NCBI RefSeq assembly: GCF_030649675.1
Contig: NZ_JAUTDR010000011.1
Location: 109,008-173,007, forward strand
Direction of reading: 5' to 3'
DNA length: 64,000 nt
From: Haliea sp. E1-2-M8
GTDB taxonomy: Bacteria; Pseudomonadota; Gammaproteobacteria; Pseudomonadales; Halieaceae
Positions within the stretch are counted from its first letter, which is position 1; every line of letters starts with the position of its first letter. A program made the translations under genes and the position numbers. The notes below the pieces were generated by a model, which did no database searches, had not been told where the DNA came from, and worked only from the letters and a program-made list of their open reading frames with translations. Below, piece after piece: positions 36,170 through 46,577 of the stretch.

Positions 36170-37405
36170 CTAGTGGGCCGCTACCGGGAACCATCCTCCG
36201 GTGATGATGCGGGTGCTGCTGCCGGTGGCAATGTCATAGCGGTAGATGTCGGTAGACTTGCGGGCATGCATGCTGTGGACGATGACGCCGGGCTTCAGCC
36301 AGGCGGCACCGAATCGCGCTCCCACGATCTGTCTGCCGTCTGTATCACTCAGGCACTGTTGCCATGCATCCGGGCCATCCACCGCCACAGGCATGAGACA
36401 GTTCACGTCGACCACCGAACCATAGTATTCACCTCTTCCGGGCTCGGAAACGAAATGCCGCAATAGTATTTCTGCGTCTGGCAAGACAGGGCTCGTTGAC
36501 GCTATCCGAGGATCGGAACCAGAGGAGTAGCTACTGATGACGCTATAGGCCAGTACGTCTGGGTCGCTACCGTAGTTCGACCAGTAGAGAACCCCGCCGA
36601 AGCCATCACCGGACGGTCCGCGCAGCTTGAAGTTGGCGAACAGAGACTCCGGGGCGCCTGCAGAGAGCCCGAACACCGGCGAGTCCAATCGCAGGCTCAC
36701 ATTATCATCAGCGGTATCAAGGCAATCATCGTCCGCATAGCACAGTGAAAGATCCGCCGGGACCAGTGTGACCGTAACTGGCCCATGGGGGAACTCGTCC
36801 GACGCCCACTTCACCAACTGGATGTCGGAAGTCGCAGACTCGCCCACTTCGATCCAGTCCCGGTGCAGGAGGGTCGCATAAACACTTCCGTCCTCGTCTA
36901 GCCTGACATCGCCAGGGAGTCGCGTATAGGTCGGATCGGGGACGTTGTCGAAAGCGGATACCAGCTGCTGCGGGTCGCCCACGCTCAGAGCGCCGCTCTC
37001 CTTGTCCACCGAAAAACGCAGTGCCCAGATTTCATGAGCGACCCAGCCGAGGTCGGGGTCTCGCTCTGTCCACAGGATAATGCCCTCGTCGCTGGCACTG
37101 TCCAGATGGTAGGCAAGACGCTCAGGAACCGCATACTCTCTACTTGTGAGCAGTGTGAGGCTGCACCCCTCGCTGCTGGCGAGCATGATGTCTTCACCGC
37201 CTTTGGAGTTTTCTGTGCGGTAGACAAAAGCGGCAGCCCGATCCTGGCACACCTCCGGTGAAGTATCTCCGCCACCATCGCTGCCGCCGTCGTCACCCCC
37301 GCCGCCTTTGCCACCCCCTTTTCCACTGTTGCCCTGCGCATAAACGGGCACCGCCGCCAACAGTGTGACGGTCAATACACAGGCAATTGCATTCCGACTC
37401 CACAT
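36170..37405 (-). CDS. Secreted protein of unknown function with a Gly-rich N-terminus
   Basis: A 411-residue exported protein. The second ATG (37405) is favoured because GGGGAG lies 6 bases before it. The signal peptide (CVLTVTLLAAVPVYAQ) is followed by a Gly/Lys then Gly/Asp-rich segment (GKGGGKGGGGDDGGSDGGGD), and then about 350 residues with repeated short beta-rich stretches and Asp/Gly turns (for example DVRLDEDGSVYATLL, then WLKPGVIVHSMHARKSTDIYRYD) that suggest a beta-propeller of the TolB/WD40-like kind. No specific family is recognised. It is divergent from the LuxR-type regulator gene. Confidence 0.65.
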   Translation of the reverse strand: MWSRNAIACVLTVTLLAAVPVYAQGNSGKGGGKGGGGDDGGSDGGGDTSPEVCQDRAAAFVYRTENSKGGEDIMLASSEGCSLTLLTSREYAVPERLAYHLDSASDEGIILWTERDPDLGWVAHEIWALRFSVDKESGALSVGDPQQLVSAFDNVPDPTYTRLPGDVRLDEDGSVYATLLHRDWIEVGESATSDIQLVKWASDEFPHGPVTVTLVPADLSLCYADDDCLDTADDNVSLRLDSPVFGLSAGAPESLFANFKLRGPSGDGFGGVLYWSNYGSDPDVLAYSVISSYSSGSDPRIASTSPVLPDAEILLRHFVSEPGRGEYYGSVVDVNCLMPVAVDGPDAWQQCLSDTDGRQIVGARFGAAWLKPGVIVHSMHARKSTDIYRYDIATGSSTRIITGGWFPVAAH

Positions 37406-37466
37406 AGCCATCTCCCCTGCTTGGTCTTCTTCAGCTTTATCCTAGCAACACTGTGCATTTGCCGCA

Positions 37467-37482
37467 TGTCCCATATTGGACA
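37467..37482. promoter_or_regulatory. Inverted repeat between divergent genes
   Basis: TGTCC-CATATT-GGACA is a perfect 5-6-5 inverted repeat in the 154-base gap between the secreted-protein gene and the regulator gene; a further half-site GTCCA follows at about 37490. It is a plausible operator for the adjacent regulator, without direct evidence. Confidence 0.4.
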
Positions 37483-37559
37483 CAAAACGTCCATTTTTCG
37501 GAGGATGAACTATATTACCTGGAGCCTGGAACAACACAGAACAACAGGAGCAGCGCTCC

Positions 37560-38714
37560 ATGGGGAACCTGACAAGCAGCGTGCGCTTTCGACAGATTGT
37601 CGATCAGCTGTACGAGGGCATCGAGCACGATGACGCGATGTCCCGGGCTCTGGATCTTATAGGGCGGCAGGCGGGGATGTTGATATCGTCCTGCGAGAGA
37701 TTCGATCTCGCGACCGGCCAGTTCAGCACCCTGGTGCATTCCGGAAATGAGCCCGGACACCCGGGATTCCGCTTGCTTGAGGACCGTGCCCGAGAGCTCA
37801 ACCCCTATTACAAGCCCGAGGTGGTGACGGGCCTGGTCGGCGAGGCCCGGTTTGCCAGCGACGTGTTGCCCCAGTCGGTAGTACGGCATACCGCTTACTA
37901 CTCCGAATATCTTGGCCCTCTCGGGGTAGGCGATATTGCCGGATACTTCTTCGAGACGGACCCCGGCGTGCTTTACTGTCTCAGTTTCCCGCGCGACGGG
38001 AGCGGTGTTTTTCCCGACCGTGACCGCACCCTGTTCAGGGAGCTGGCACCGCACATCTTCCGGGCTTTTTCCCTGCGACATCAGCTGCTGGCGGCTCGGG
38101 AAGAAAAAAGCATGCTGGAAAGCGTGCTGGAGCAAAACCGGCACGGCCTGCTGTTGCTGGACGACCGGGGGCAAGCCTTCTGGCGCAATTCCGCCGCGGA
38201 CAGCTTGCTGGCGCGCAAGGATGGCCTGGACCTGTCCATGGGGTCGCTGACGCTGTGCCATACCGGTGAGAACCGGCAGTTTCAGCGCCTGCTGCGGCAG
38301 CAGCTGGCAGCCTGTTCCCTGGAAAGCCGCCTGCACCGGGCGTCCGCCTATCATATTTCACAAACGTCAGGGCTCACGCCCTATACCATCAGCCTGCATC
38401 CTCTCAACCGGGGTCAGGTTGGGGCGGCGTCCGGTCGCGGCAGACTCTGCGCCGTGGTGGTTGATCCTCTGCGCCAGCACGAAGTGACGGTGGGGCAGTT
38501 GATGAGACAGTACGATCTCACCCTGGCGGAAGCGAATGTGGCCGTTGGCGTGGGATCGGGTTTGGATCTTGAGGTGATTGCCGACCAGCAGCGACGGAAG
38601 GTGTCCACGACGCGCAATTTACTCAAGCGCGCGATGCGAAAAACCGATACCCACCGCCAGGCTGAACTTGGCGCGCGTATCTGGGCCCTGTCCCTGCCCG
38701 TCAACCTGCCCTGA
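37560..38714 (+). CDS. LuxR-type helix-turn-helix transcriptional regulator
   Basis: A 384-residue protein. The C-terminal 65 residues form a LuxR/GerE-like helix-turn-helix: YDLTLAEANVAVGVGSG, LEVIADQQRRKVSTTRNLLK and KTDTHRQAEL match the usual LT..E..V.......IA......S..TV...L......K....R.EL pattern. The N-terminal 300 residues have a PAS-like section (HGLLLLDDRGQAFWRNSAAD) but no recognised ligand domain. It diverges from the secreted-protein gene. AGGAG lies 9 bases before the ATG. Target and signal are unknown. Confidence 0.8.
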   Translation: MGNLTSSVRFRQIVDQLYEGIEHDDAMSRALDLIGRQAGMLISSCERFDLATGQFSTLVHSGNEPGHPGFRLLEDRARELNPYYKPEVVTGLVGEARFASDVLPQSVVRHTAYYSEYLGPLGVGDIAGYFFETDPGVLYCLSFPRDGSGVFPDRDRTLFRELAPHIFRAFSLRHQLLAAREEKSMLESVLEQNRHGLLLLDDRGQAFWRNSAADSLLARKDGLDLSMGSLTLCHTGENRQFQRLLRQQLAACSLESRLHRASAYHISQTSGLTPYTISLHPLNRGQVGAASGRGRLCAVVVDPLRQHEVTVGQLMRQYDLTLAEANVAVGVGSGLDLEVIADQQRRKVSTTRNLLKRAMRKTDTHRQAELGARIWALSLPVNLP

Positions 38715-38816
38715 GGCCGACGGTTCACCGGGCTGGTGGGGAGGTGAGTGCTGCTGCAATTCTCTTTCGACTGCACCATAATACCCGGTTCGTTGTAGAG
38801 CGCAGGTCCCCACTCC

Positions 38817-40835
38817 ATGTCAAAACGGTTCAAGGTTCATTCCAGCTACTCCCCGGCCGGGGACCAGCCCAAGGCCATCCGCGAGCTGGTGGAGGGGATC
38901 AATGCGGGCCTGGCGTCGCAGATCCTGCTGGGCGTCACCGGGTCGGGCAAGACCTTCACCATGGCCCACGTAGTGGAGCAAATACAGCGCCCGACCATTG
39001 TCATGGCGCACAACAAGACCCTGGCCGCGCAGCTCTATGGCGAATTCAAGGAATTCTTCCCGGACAACGCGGTCGAGTACTTCGTCTCCTACTACGACTA
39101 TTACCAGCCCGAGGCCTATGTTCCGTCCTCCGATACGTTCATCGAGAAAGACGCCTCGGTGAACGAGCACATCGAGCAGATGCGCCTGTCCGCGACCAAG
39201 GCCCTGCTTGAGCGGGAGGACTGTCTGGTGGTGGCAACGGTGTCCGCGATCTACGGGCTGGGTGACCCGAAGTCATATTTCAAGATGATCCTGCACCTGT
39301 CCCGTGGCGAGATGATCGACCAGCGCCAGGTGCTGCGGCATCTGGCGGACCTGCAGTATACCCGCAACGATGTCGACTTTCATCGCGGCACCTACCGGGT
39401 GCGGGGGGATGTGATCGACATTTTTCCGGCGGACTCCGAGCATGAGGCCGTGCGGATAGAGCTGTTCGACGAGGAAATCGAAAGTATCTACTTTTTCGAC
39501 CCGCTGACCGGCGCGGTCGAACGCAAGGTGCCGCGGGTGACGATTTTCCCCAAGAGCCACTACGTGACGACGCGGGATGTCATGCTGGACGCGGTGATCC
39601 AGATCGAGGTGGAACTGGAGCAGCGGGTAAAGCAACTCAAGGACAACGACAAACTGGTGGAGGCCCAGCGCCTGCAGCAGCGCACCCGCTATGACCTGGA
39701 GATGATTCGTGAACTGGGCTACTGCAACGGCGTGGAGAACTACTCCCGCTATCTGTCCGGCCGCGGTCCCGGGGAACCGCCTCCGACGTTGTTCGAATAT
39801 CTGCCGGACAATGCCCTGGTGATTATCGACGAATCCCACGCCACGGTTCCCCAGATCGGCGGCATGTACCGCGGCGATCGCTCGCGCAAGGAGACGCTGG
39901 TGGAGTACGGGTTTCGCCTGCCTTCCGCGCTGGACAACCGGCCGCTGCGGTTCGAGGAGTGGGAGCAGCTGGTGCCGCAGGCGCTGTTTGTGTCCGCGAC
40001 ACCTGGCCCCTATGAACTGGAACATGCGGGACGCACGGTAGAGCAGGTGGTGCGTCCCACCGGCCTCACCGACCCCGAGATTGAAGTCCGGCCCGCGAGC
40101 AGCCAGGTGGACGATCTGCTGCAGGAGATCCACAAGAATGTCGCCCTTGGTGAGCGGGTACTGGTGACGACCCTGACCAAGCGCATGTCGGAGGACCTCA
40201 CCGAATATCTGGCGGAGCATGGGATCAAGGTGCGCTATCTGCACTCGGATATCGAGACGGTGGAACGGGTGGAGATCATTCGCGACCTGCGCCTGGGTGA
40301 GTTCGATGTGCTGGTGGGCATCAACCTGCTGCGGGAGGGCCTCGACATGCCGGAAGTATCGCTGGTCGCCATTCTGGACGCGGACAAGGAGGGCTTCCTG
40401 CGCTCGGATCGCTCCCTGATCCAGACCATCGGCAGGGCGGCCAGGAATCTGAATGGCCGCGCGATTCTCTATGCGGACAAGATCACCGGCTCCATGGAGC
40501 GGGCGATGGCGGAGACCGCCCGTCGGCGCGAGAAGCAGGTCGCCTACAACCTGGAGCACGGGATAACCCCGGTCGGCGTGTTCAAATCGGTGCAGGACAT
40601 CATGGAAGGCGCCCGCCGCATGCCGACAAAGGCCAAGGCCAAGGGGCGCAAGGTGGCGGAGGAGTCTCTCGCCTACAGCACCGAGGTCGCCAGCCTCAGC
40701 CCCGCGGCCCTGGCCCGCAAGCTGCAGCAGATGGAGGCCAAGATGCAGGAACACGCCCGCAACCTGGAGTTTGAGCAGGCAGCGGCAATGCGCGACCAGC
40801 TGGCGCAGGTACGCCAGCTCGCGTTCCTCAGCTAG
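38817..40835 (+). CDS. uvrB: UvrABC system protein B
   Basis: A 672-residue helicase-like nucleotide excision repair protein (E. coli 673). The Walker A motif is GVTGSGKT (39-46). The beta-hairpin used to probe damage is seen at [20 protein letters not shown], the DEAD-box-like motif at IIDESHAT, and helicase motif VI at QTIGRAARN. The C-terminal UVR motif ([20 protein letters not shown]) binds UvrC. It stands alone; its 3' end overlaps the convergent histidine kinase gene by 8 bases, with no terminator between them. Confidence 0.98.
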   Translation: MSKRFKVHSSYSPAGDQPKAIRELVEGINAGLASQILLGVTGSGKTFTMAHVVEQIQRPTIVMAHNKTLAAQLYGEFKEFFPDNAVEYFVSYYDYYQPEAYVPSSDTFIEKDASVNEHIEQMRLSATKALLEREDCLVVATVSAIYGLGDPKSYFKMILHLSRGEMIDQRQVLRHLADLQYTRNDVDFHRGTYRVRGDVIDIFPADSEHEAVRIELFDEEIESIYFFDPLTGAVERKVPRVTIFPKSHYVTTRDVMLDAVIQIEVELEQRVKQLKDNDKLVEAQRLQQRTRYDLEMIRELGYCNGVENYSRYLSGRGPGEPPPTLFEYLPDNALVIIDESHATVPQIGGMYRGDRSRKETLVEYGFRLPSALDNRPLRFEEWEQLVPQALFVSATPGPYELEHAGRTVEQVVRPTGLTDPEIEVRPASSQVDDLLQEIHKNVALGERVLVTTLTKRMSEDLTEYLAEHGIKVRYLHSDIETVERVEIIRDLRLGEFDVLVGINLLREGLDMPEVSLVAILDADKEGFLRSDRSLIQTIGRAARNLNGRAILYADKITGSMERAMAETARRREKQVAYNLEHGITPVGVFKSVQDIMEGARRMPTKAKAKGRKVAEESLAYSTEVASLSPAALARKLQQMEAKMQEHARNLEFEQAAAMRDQLAQVRQLAFLS

Positions 40836-42888
40836 CCGCGGGCAGAACCAGGGTAAACACGGCGCCCTTGCCGTCATCACGATTTTCTGCCTGCACGCTG
40901 CCATGATGGTAGTCCGCGACCAGCTTGACGACATACAGCCCCAGTCCCAGGTGCACCGACTCGGCGGCGGTGCGCTGCCGCAGCGATACCATGGCCTCGA
41001 ACAGGCGCCCCTGCATGTCGCCAGGCAGGGGCGGCCCCGTGTTGCTGACAGCCAGTGCCCAGCTCCGGTCCCTGGGTGTCAGGCTGACCACGATGTCGCT
41101 GCCAGTCGGTGCGAATGACGCGGCGTTGTCCACCAGTTTGTCCAGTGCCTGCACCAGCAGGTCAGCGGCGCCGCGGACAGGGGCGGGGCCGGGCGGGCAG
41201 TGGAGCACCAGCCTGTGGTCGGGATAGATGCCGCGATAGGCTGCGCACACTTCCTGCACCAGCGGCACCAGGTCCAGCACGATGTGCTCGCGCTGACCGA
41301 TGCTTTCTTCCAGCCGGCTGGCTTCGGTCATGGCGTTGAGGATGTGACTGAGCCGCTCCAGCCCTTCCCGGGCTCGACTGACGTAGACGCTGTCTCCCGA
41401 ATTGTCCTGAACGGAGCCGAGATTATCCAGCGAAGACTGGATCACGGCGATCGGGGTACGCAACTCATGTGACAGTTTGCGGCTCAGGGTGCGCAGGTAT
41501 TCATTGTAATCATGCAGTTCATCCAGCAGGCGGGCATAGCTGCGGGACAGGTCGCCGATTTCGTCCCGGGCGCGGCTGCGGGGAAAGTGGGCCAGCTCCA
41601 TGCCCTGACTGCCCAGCACCCGGTCGGCGGCGCGGCTCAGCTTGCGGATACGCCAGGACAGCAGGCTGGCGAAACCCAGCAGACCCAGTGCGGCAACACC
41701 CAGGACCAGCAGGCTGTAGCCCAGCAGGCGACTGAAGGCGCGGTCGGTCAGGGACAGATACTGTTCGCTACCTTGCTGTACGACCACGGTACCGATGACG
41801 GTGCCGCGTTCGCGTATCGGCGCAGCCACGGACAGGGTTCTGCGGCCCGGCGTATTGGTGCGGTACCAGCGCTGTTCGGGGTAACCCCTGAGCGCGCCGC
41901 TGATTTCCTCGCCGCTGACAGTGCCGGTAAGCGCCGGTTCCGGCTGGGTTTCCAGGGCCGGGTCCGCGAGTATCCGGCGGTAGAGTGCCCGCAACAGCCA
42001 GAAGGTTGTCGGTGCAGCGGCGTCGCCAGGGTCGGAGGTGGCGGCTACAGTAGTCAGCAGCCGGGCGTGCCGGTCGGTCACCAGCAGGCGCTGCCCGCCA
42101 CCTGCGAAGCGGGCCAGCTGCGCCGCCAACTCAGCCGGCGGATAAATCAGCCACGGTGGTGCGGCCTGGAGCAGGGGGCCGGTGTTGCCCGCGGTGCGCC
42201 AGCCGCGACTGCGGTGGCTGGCGACATCAATCGCGTACAAACCCAGCCGCCCGCCGGTGAGGGCCAGGGGCAGGGCCAGTTCAATCGCGTAGCCCTCGGC
42301 GGTATCCTGCCAGTAGCCCCTGATCCGGGTCGCCTCCGCACCCGGATGACGTCTGCCTGCGTACTGCCCCGCCACGCTGCCCGGGGCCGGCGTGGCGATC
42401 ACATATTCCTGGCGCCGGCCGTCCAGCCAGGTGACGAGCATTAGCCGGTCACCGTTGGGCTCTGGACTCAGGCCCGGGTCGTGGTAGGTGACGCTGTCAT
42501 CCCTGATCTGCAACATCAGGTACAGGGTGCCCCCGCGGACACCCGCGCGGTAGTGTAGCGACGGCACCCGAATATCCAGATTTTCGAACGTGCCCTGGAT
42601 CGCTTCCGGCCAGCCGTCTTCGTAGCCGTCCAACACCGGGTCCAGCTCGAGTGCCGGGGCATAGATCGACCCTTCAAGGTTATCCGCTGAACGCAGGCGC
42701 TCCGGGTGGGGGTAGAGTAACCGGGGCTGGTCCGACAGGCTGGCGGCGATGGCATCGGCGGTGGCGGCGAGAGCCCGTCCCTGACCTTCGCGCAGAGCGC
42801 CTTCCATCTCCCGCAGAAATTGGCATCCCGCCCAGGGCAGGGTCAACAATAGCAGGCTGACCATGATCAGCTGGCGACGCAGGCTCAA
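40828..42888 (-). CDS. Sensor histidine kinase of a dedicated sortase system (PdsS-like)
   Basis: A 686-residue kinase. A first transmembrane helix near residues 8-25 is followed by a long periplasmic region that begins with a carbohydrate-binding family 9/DOMON-like fold ([27 protein letters not shown]). A second helix lies near 390-415 ([20 protein letters not shown]), then a HAMP region, the HisKA box [13 protein letters not shown] with the phosphorylated histidine, and a HATPase domain with DNAASFAP and GLGLYVVK. Architecture and neighbours match the 'proteobacterial dedicated sortase system histidine kinase'. Its regulator partner is 3 bases upstream. Confidence 0.85.
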   Translation of the reverse strand: MSLRRQLIMVSLLLLTLPWAGCQFLREMEGALREGQGRALAATADAIAASLSDQPRLLYPHPERLRSADNLEGSIYAPALELDPVLDGYEDGWPEAIQGTFENLDIRVPSLHYRAGVRGGTLYLMLQIRDDSVTYHDPGLSPEPNGDRLMLVTWLDGRRQEYVIATPAPGSVAGQYAGRRHPGAEATRIRGYWQDTAEGYAIELALPLALTGGRLGLYAIDVASHRSRGWRTAGNTGPLLQAAPPWLIYPPAELAAQLARFAGGGQRLLVTDRHARLLTTVAATSDPGDAAAPTTFWLLRALYRRILADPALETQPEPALTGTVSGEEISGALRGYPEQRWYRTNTPGRRTLSVAAPIRERGTVIGTVVVQQGSEQYLSLTDRAFSRLLGYSLLVLGVAALGLLGFASLLSWRIRKLSRAADRVLGSQGMELAHFPRSRARDEIGDLSRSYARLLDELHDYNEYLRTLSRKLSHELRTPIAVIQSSLDNLGSVQDNSGDSVYVSRAREGLERLSHILNAMTEASRLEESIGQREHIVLDLVPLVQEVCAAYRGIYPDHRLVLHCPPGPAPVRGAADLLVQALDKLVDNAASFAPTGSDIVVSLTPRDRSWALAVSNTGPPLPGDMQGRLFEAMVSLRQRTAAESVHLGLGLYVVKLVADYHHGSVQAENRDDGKGAVFTLVLPAAS

Positions 42889-42891
42889 AGG

Positions 42892-43584
42892 TCAGTCACC
42901 GCGCCAGCGATAGCCCATGCCATAGGCCGTTTCGATCGCGCCGAAACCAGGGTCGAGGGTTTCAAACTTGCGCCGGACCCGTTTGATGTGCGAGGTGATG
43001 GTGTTGTCGTCAAGGACCACGTTGGCGCTCTCCATCAGTTGTTGCCGGTTCTTGACGTGGCCGGGGTGGCGGGCGAGGGTGTGCACCATCCAGAATTCGG
43101 TGACCGTCAGCGGCACGGGCTCCCCCTGCCAGTGTGCGGTCATCCGTTCCAGGTTCAGCGTCAGTGCCCCCTGGGCAATGATGTGCTCGCGCAGTTCCGG
43201 TTCCCGCAACGCCCGCATCCGGCGAAACAGGGCCACGATGCGGGCGAGCATGTGCGCCTGGCTGATGTCTTTGGTGAGGTAGTCATCCGCGCCCAGGCGC
43301 AGGCCGGAAATGATGTCCAGCTCGCTGTCCCGGGCGGTCAGGAAGACGATGGGCAGCTCCGGTGACTGGCTGCGCAGTTCGCGGCAGAGCTCAAACCCGC
43401 CCTCGATATCGTCCCCCAGGCCGACGTCAATGATGGCGAGATCCGGCAGCTGGCGCAGGAACGCAGCGCTGGCGCTCTGCCGGTCCCGGTGCACGGAGAC
43501 CTGGAATCCCTGGCGCTGCAGGGCATCGCGGTAATTCGCTGCCAGCGCGGCTTCGTCTTCGACAATGGCAATATGGTGGGGCAT
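42892..43584 (-). CDS. Response regulator of a dedicated sortase system (PdsR-like)
   Basis: A 230-residue OmpR-type regulator. The receiver domain keeps the acidic pair in IVEDEAAL, the phosphoacceptor in AIIDVGLGDD, and K in DYLTKDISQ. The winged-helix domain is at the C-terminus (VTEFWMVHTLARHPGHVKNRQQLM, seen in parts; then TSHIKRVRRKF). MPHHIAIVED at 43584 fits the family start; an in-frame ATG at 43617 is an alternative. It is divergent from the sortase target gene across about 170 bases, so that gap probably holds its operator. It should control the target-sortase pair. Confidence 0.85.
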   Translation of the reverse strand: MPHHIAIVEDEAALAANYRDALQRQGFQVSVHRDRQSASAAFLRQLPDLAIIDVGLGDDIEGGFELCRELRSQSPELPIVFLTARDSELDIISGLRLGADDYLTKDISQAHMLARIVALFRRMRALREPELREHIIAQGALTLNLERMTAHWQGEPVPLTVTEFWMVHTLARHPGHVKNRQQLMESANVVLDDNTITSHIKRVRRKFETLDPGFGAIETAYGMGYRWRGD

Positions 43585-43753
43585 GCAGACTGGTACCGGG
43601 GCCCGGAAAGCCGCCATGGTTCCAGAATCCCGGGATGCACTCAAGCTGCTGCCACAATTCGCCATGATTGCGCAGCACCCTGCCACACCAGCGCCACCGC
43701 ATTGCCAGCCCCGAGCGCTTCAATACTCTCGTCTTCAATTGCGGGAGAGTAGC

Positions 43754-45922
43754 GTGAACACCACCAGATCCAGACTCAATTCCTTGCCCAGGCGGCGCCC
43801 GGTAGCGCCTGGCCTGTGGTTCTGTTTCCGGCTGTTGCCGGCACTGACGGTTTGCCTGCTGAGTTGCATACTGCTCAATGCCAGCGTGGCGCGGGCGGCA
43901 GATGATGTCCCGGGGGCAGGGGAACTAATGTTGCACAGCCCCGGTCTGCCGCCCGCGCCCGCGCTGATGCAACGCAGCGCGGTGCAGGTGAGCATCTCCG
44001 GCATGGTGGCGGTGGTTACTCTGGAGCAGAGTTTTCGCAACACCAGCGAGCAATGGGCGGAGGGTGTCTATACCTTTCCCTTGCCGGGGGAGGCCGCAGT
44101 GCGAGCATTGGAAATTCGAGTCGGTGAGCGGCGGATTGTGGGCGAGATCCGCGAGCGACATGAGGCCGAGGCGGTGTACACAGCGGCCCGGGATGCAGGC
44201 CGCAAGGCCAGCCTGGTGGCACAGCAGCGCCCCAATCTTTTCAGCAACCGCATTGCCAACCTTGCCCCTGGCGAGACCATCGCGGTCAAGCTGGAGTTTG
44301 TGCAGCCGGTGAATTACACAGCGGGGGTGTTCAGCCTGCGCCTGCCCATGACCCTGACGGCGCGCTATATCCCGGGCCGTCCACTTGGCGACAAGCCGGA
44401 GAGTACTGATCCCCTGCCGTTGCCCGACTATCTTGGGCGTTTCCTCTGGACAGACGAAGTGCCTGATGCGCCGCTGCTGGCAACCCTGCAGCACCCCCGG
44501 GCTGGCTCCGATGCCGCACCGCTGAATCCGCTGACCATTGCGGTTGAGCTTGACCCGGGAATGCCGCTGGCCCGGGTCGATAGCCCCTACCACGAGATGC
44601 GTCTGCGCCGGGACGGCAGCCGCTACCATCTGCAGCTGGCGCGGGGCAGTAGTGAAATGGATCGGGATTTTGTCCTCAGCTGGGAGCCGGCTACCGGCAG
44701 TCGACCGCAAGCTGCATTGTTCACGGAAAAGGTGGCCGGGGAGCATTACGGCCTGCTGCTGGTGGTGCCGCCCGCCCTGGCCGAAAACCTGGAAAACCGG
44801 GCGCGGGAACTGGTCTTTGTGGTCGACACCTCCGGCTCCATGGGCGGCGTCCCCATTCAGCAATTGCGGGAAAGTCTGGTCGCGGCGCTGGACGGACTGC
44901 GGCCCGGGGACAGCTTCAATATTATCGCTTTCGATCACAGTTACCGGACGCTGTTTGCCGATGCCATGCCGGTCGATCGACTGGCACTGAAGCGGGCGCG
45001 GATATTTATCAGTGAACTGCGCGCGGCCGGTGGTACCGAAATGCTGCCACCACTGCGGCGGGCACTGGCCTCCTCGCCTGCTGACGACAGCCGCGGCCGA
45101 CTGCGCCAGGTGGTCTTCATGACCGACGGTGCAGTGGGCAATGAGCAGGCCATCATCGACACCATCGTCGCAGAGCTGGGTGACAGCCGTCTGTTTACAC
45201 TGGGGCTGGGTTCCGCGCCCAATAGCTGGTTTCTGCGCAAGGCGGCGCAGCTTGGACGCGGCCGCCATCTGCGGATTGGCGACCATGCGGAGATCAGCGC
45301 CCGGGTAGGGCTCCTGCTGGAGTACCTGGCCGCCCCGATGCTGACAGATATCAGCGTGGAGTGGCCGCAGGCGGTGGCGGATGCCGGCGGTCCGGTTCCC
45401 GACCTCTACGCCGGTGCACCGTTGCTGCGGCTGGTGCGCTTCAATATGCCCCCGCAGCCCGGCGTGATCAGGGTTTCGGGCGAGCTTGCAGGGCTGCCCT
45501 GGCAGCAAGCGTTGGCTCTGGAAGCTGGCGACGAGGTCGCGGCCAGCGCGCCCGGCGTGGCCAGTCTGTGGGCGCGGGAGCGTATTGAGCAGATCCTCGA
45601 CCAACGCTACCAGGGCCGGCATGAGGACAGCGTACGCGCTGAGGTGCTGGCGGTAGCGCTGCCCCATCGGCTGCTCAGCCCCTATACCAGTTTCGTCGCC
45701 GTCGAGCAGCAGGTGTCTCGTCCCCAGGGCATACCCCTGCGATCGGTTGCGGTGCCCGGCACCCGGCCGCGGGGCCAGAGCCCGCAGGCTTATGCCTACC
45801 CGCAAACGGCAACCACCGCCGCGGCCAAGCTGTTCCTGGCTTGCCTGCTGCTGTTCATCGCCCTGCTGTTCTGGGTCATGCGCGGCCCGGAGGCGGACCG
45901 TGTTCCCGATCAGCCTCGGTAG
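43754..45922 (+). CDS. Sortase target protein with VIT and von Willebrand A domains
   Basis: A 722-residue exported protein from the GTG at 43754 (GGGAGAG upstream). After the signal peptide (LTVCLLSCILLNASVARA) comes a VIT domain (about residues 60-190: VAVVTLEQSFRNTSEQWAEG, VYTFPLP). Then a vWA domain with an intact MIDAS, DTSGSMGG, near residue 360, and FMTDGAVGNE. The C-terminus is a sorting signal: YPQTAT, a 21-residue hydrophobic helix, then RGPEADR. The family motif is LPQT-like; here Tyr replaces Leu. It matches the 'marine proteobacterial sortase target protein' and is the only substrate seen for the sortase next to it. Confidence 0.9.
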   Translation: MNTTRSRLNSLPRRRPVAPGLWFCFRLLPALTVCLLSCILLNASVARAADDVPGAGELMLHSPGLPPAPALMQRSAVQVSISGMVAVVTLEQSFRNTSEQWAEGVYTFPLPGEAAVRALEIRVGERRIVGEIRERHEAEAVYTAARDAGRKASLVAQQRPNLFSNRIANLAPGETIAVKLEFVQPVNYTAGVFSLRLPMTLTARYIPGRPLGDKPESTDPLPLPDYLGRFLWTDEVPDAPLLATLQHPRAGSDAAPLNPLTIAVELDPGMPLARVDSPYHEMRLRRDGSRYHLQLARGSSEMDRDFVLSWEPATGSRPQAALFTEKVAGEHYGLLLVVPPALAENLENRARELVFVVDTSGSMGGVPIQQLRESLVAALDGLRPGDSFNIIAFDHSYRTLFADAMPVDRLALKRARIFISELRAAGGTEMLPPLRRALASSPADDSRGRLRQVVFMTDGAVGNEQAIIDTIVAELGDSRLFTLGLGSAPNSWFLRKAAQLGRGRHLRIGDHAEISARVGLLLEYLAAPMLTDISVEWPQAVADAGGPVPDLYAGAPLLRLVRFNMPPQPGVIRVSGELAGLPWQQALALEAGDEVAASAPGVASLWARERIEQILDQRYQGRHEDSVRAEVLAVALPHRLLSPYTSFVAVEQQVSRPQGIPLRSVAVPGTRPRGQSPQAYAYPQTATTAAAKLFLACLLLFIALLFWVMRGPEADRVPDQPR

Positions 45923-46577
45923 GCGGGTGCGCCACCTCGCGCTTGCGGGCCTGTTGCTGCTCGCGGGCTGGCAGTTGGCGGGCGCCGGCTGGATCCACGG
46001 CAAGGCGCTGCTGGCCCAGCAGCTGCTCGGCCGGGCCTGGCTGGAATCCGCTGCCACCGGTGTGGCTCAGAAGCCATGGCCCTGGGCCGACACCTGGCCG
46101 GTCGCCCGTTTGCGGGTGCCGGGTCTGCAAGTGGAGCAGTATGTGCTGGCGGGGACCAGCGGCCAGGCACTGGCCTTTGGGCCGGGGATGCACGAGGCGT
46201 TTGCCGGCGGTGCTCGCAACTGGACCGTGCTGGCCGGGCATCGCGACACTCATTTCGGGTTCCTCGGGGCACTCGTGCCCGGCGTGCGGCTATCCCTGGA
46301 GTTGCCAGATGGGGAGTTGCGGGATTACCAGGTGCAATCAAGCCGGGTGGTGGACAGTCGCGTTGAACGCCTGGACCCGCCACCGGTGGACAGACCGCAC
46401 CTGCTGCTGGTTACCTGTTATCCCTTCGCCAGCGTGGCGGCAAACGGTCCGCTGCGCTTTGTGGTTGTGGCCCGGGCGGTCTATGGCTTCAGCAAGGCGA
46501 CCAGTGCGTCGCCTGGGGCCACTCACGCCAGCGGGTCCAGCTTCGCGACCAGGTCCTCTTCATCCAGGGCGGTATAA
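45900..46577 (+). CDS. Class GN-type sortase
   Basis: A 225-residue transpeptidase whose GTG start overlaps the target gene by 23 bases. An N-terminal membrane anchor (HLALAGLLLLAGWQLAGAG) is followed by the sortase barrel with the catalytic histidine in LAGHRDTHFGFLG and the catalytic cysteine in LLLVTCYPF (a TLxTC variant), and Arg in PLRFVVVARAV. The frame runs about 35 residues past the usual end, ending SRAV, and overlaps the convergent attachment-protein gene by 55 bases. It should cut the YPQTA signal of its partner and anchor it in the envelope. Confidence 0.9.
   Translation: MFPISLGRRVRHLALAGLLLLAGWQLAGAGWIHGKALLAQQLLGRAWLESAATGVAQKPWPWADTWPVARLRVPGLQVEQYVLAGTSGQALAFGPGMHEAFAGGARNWTVLAGHRDTHFGFLGALVPGVRLSLELPDGELRDYQVQSSRVVDSRVERLDPPPVDRPHLLLVTCYPFASVAANGPLRFVVVARAVYGFSKATSASPGATHASGSSFATRSSSSRAV

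Noticed and set aside
38744..39211. 155-codon open frame overlapping the start of uvrB
   Set aside because: It is an out-of-frame reading of uvrB, whose own start, Walker A and length match the family.
39273..40934. 553-residue open frame opposite uvrB
   Set aside because: uvrB is full length with all helicase motifs; the opposite frame is a composition artefact.
43925..46057. 710-residue open frame opposite the VIT-vWA gene
   Set aside because: Codon-position GC bias and intact VIT, MIDAS and sorting motifs belong to the plus strand; the minus frame is low-complexity.
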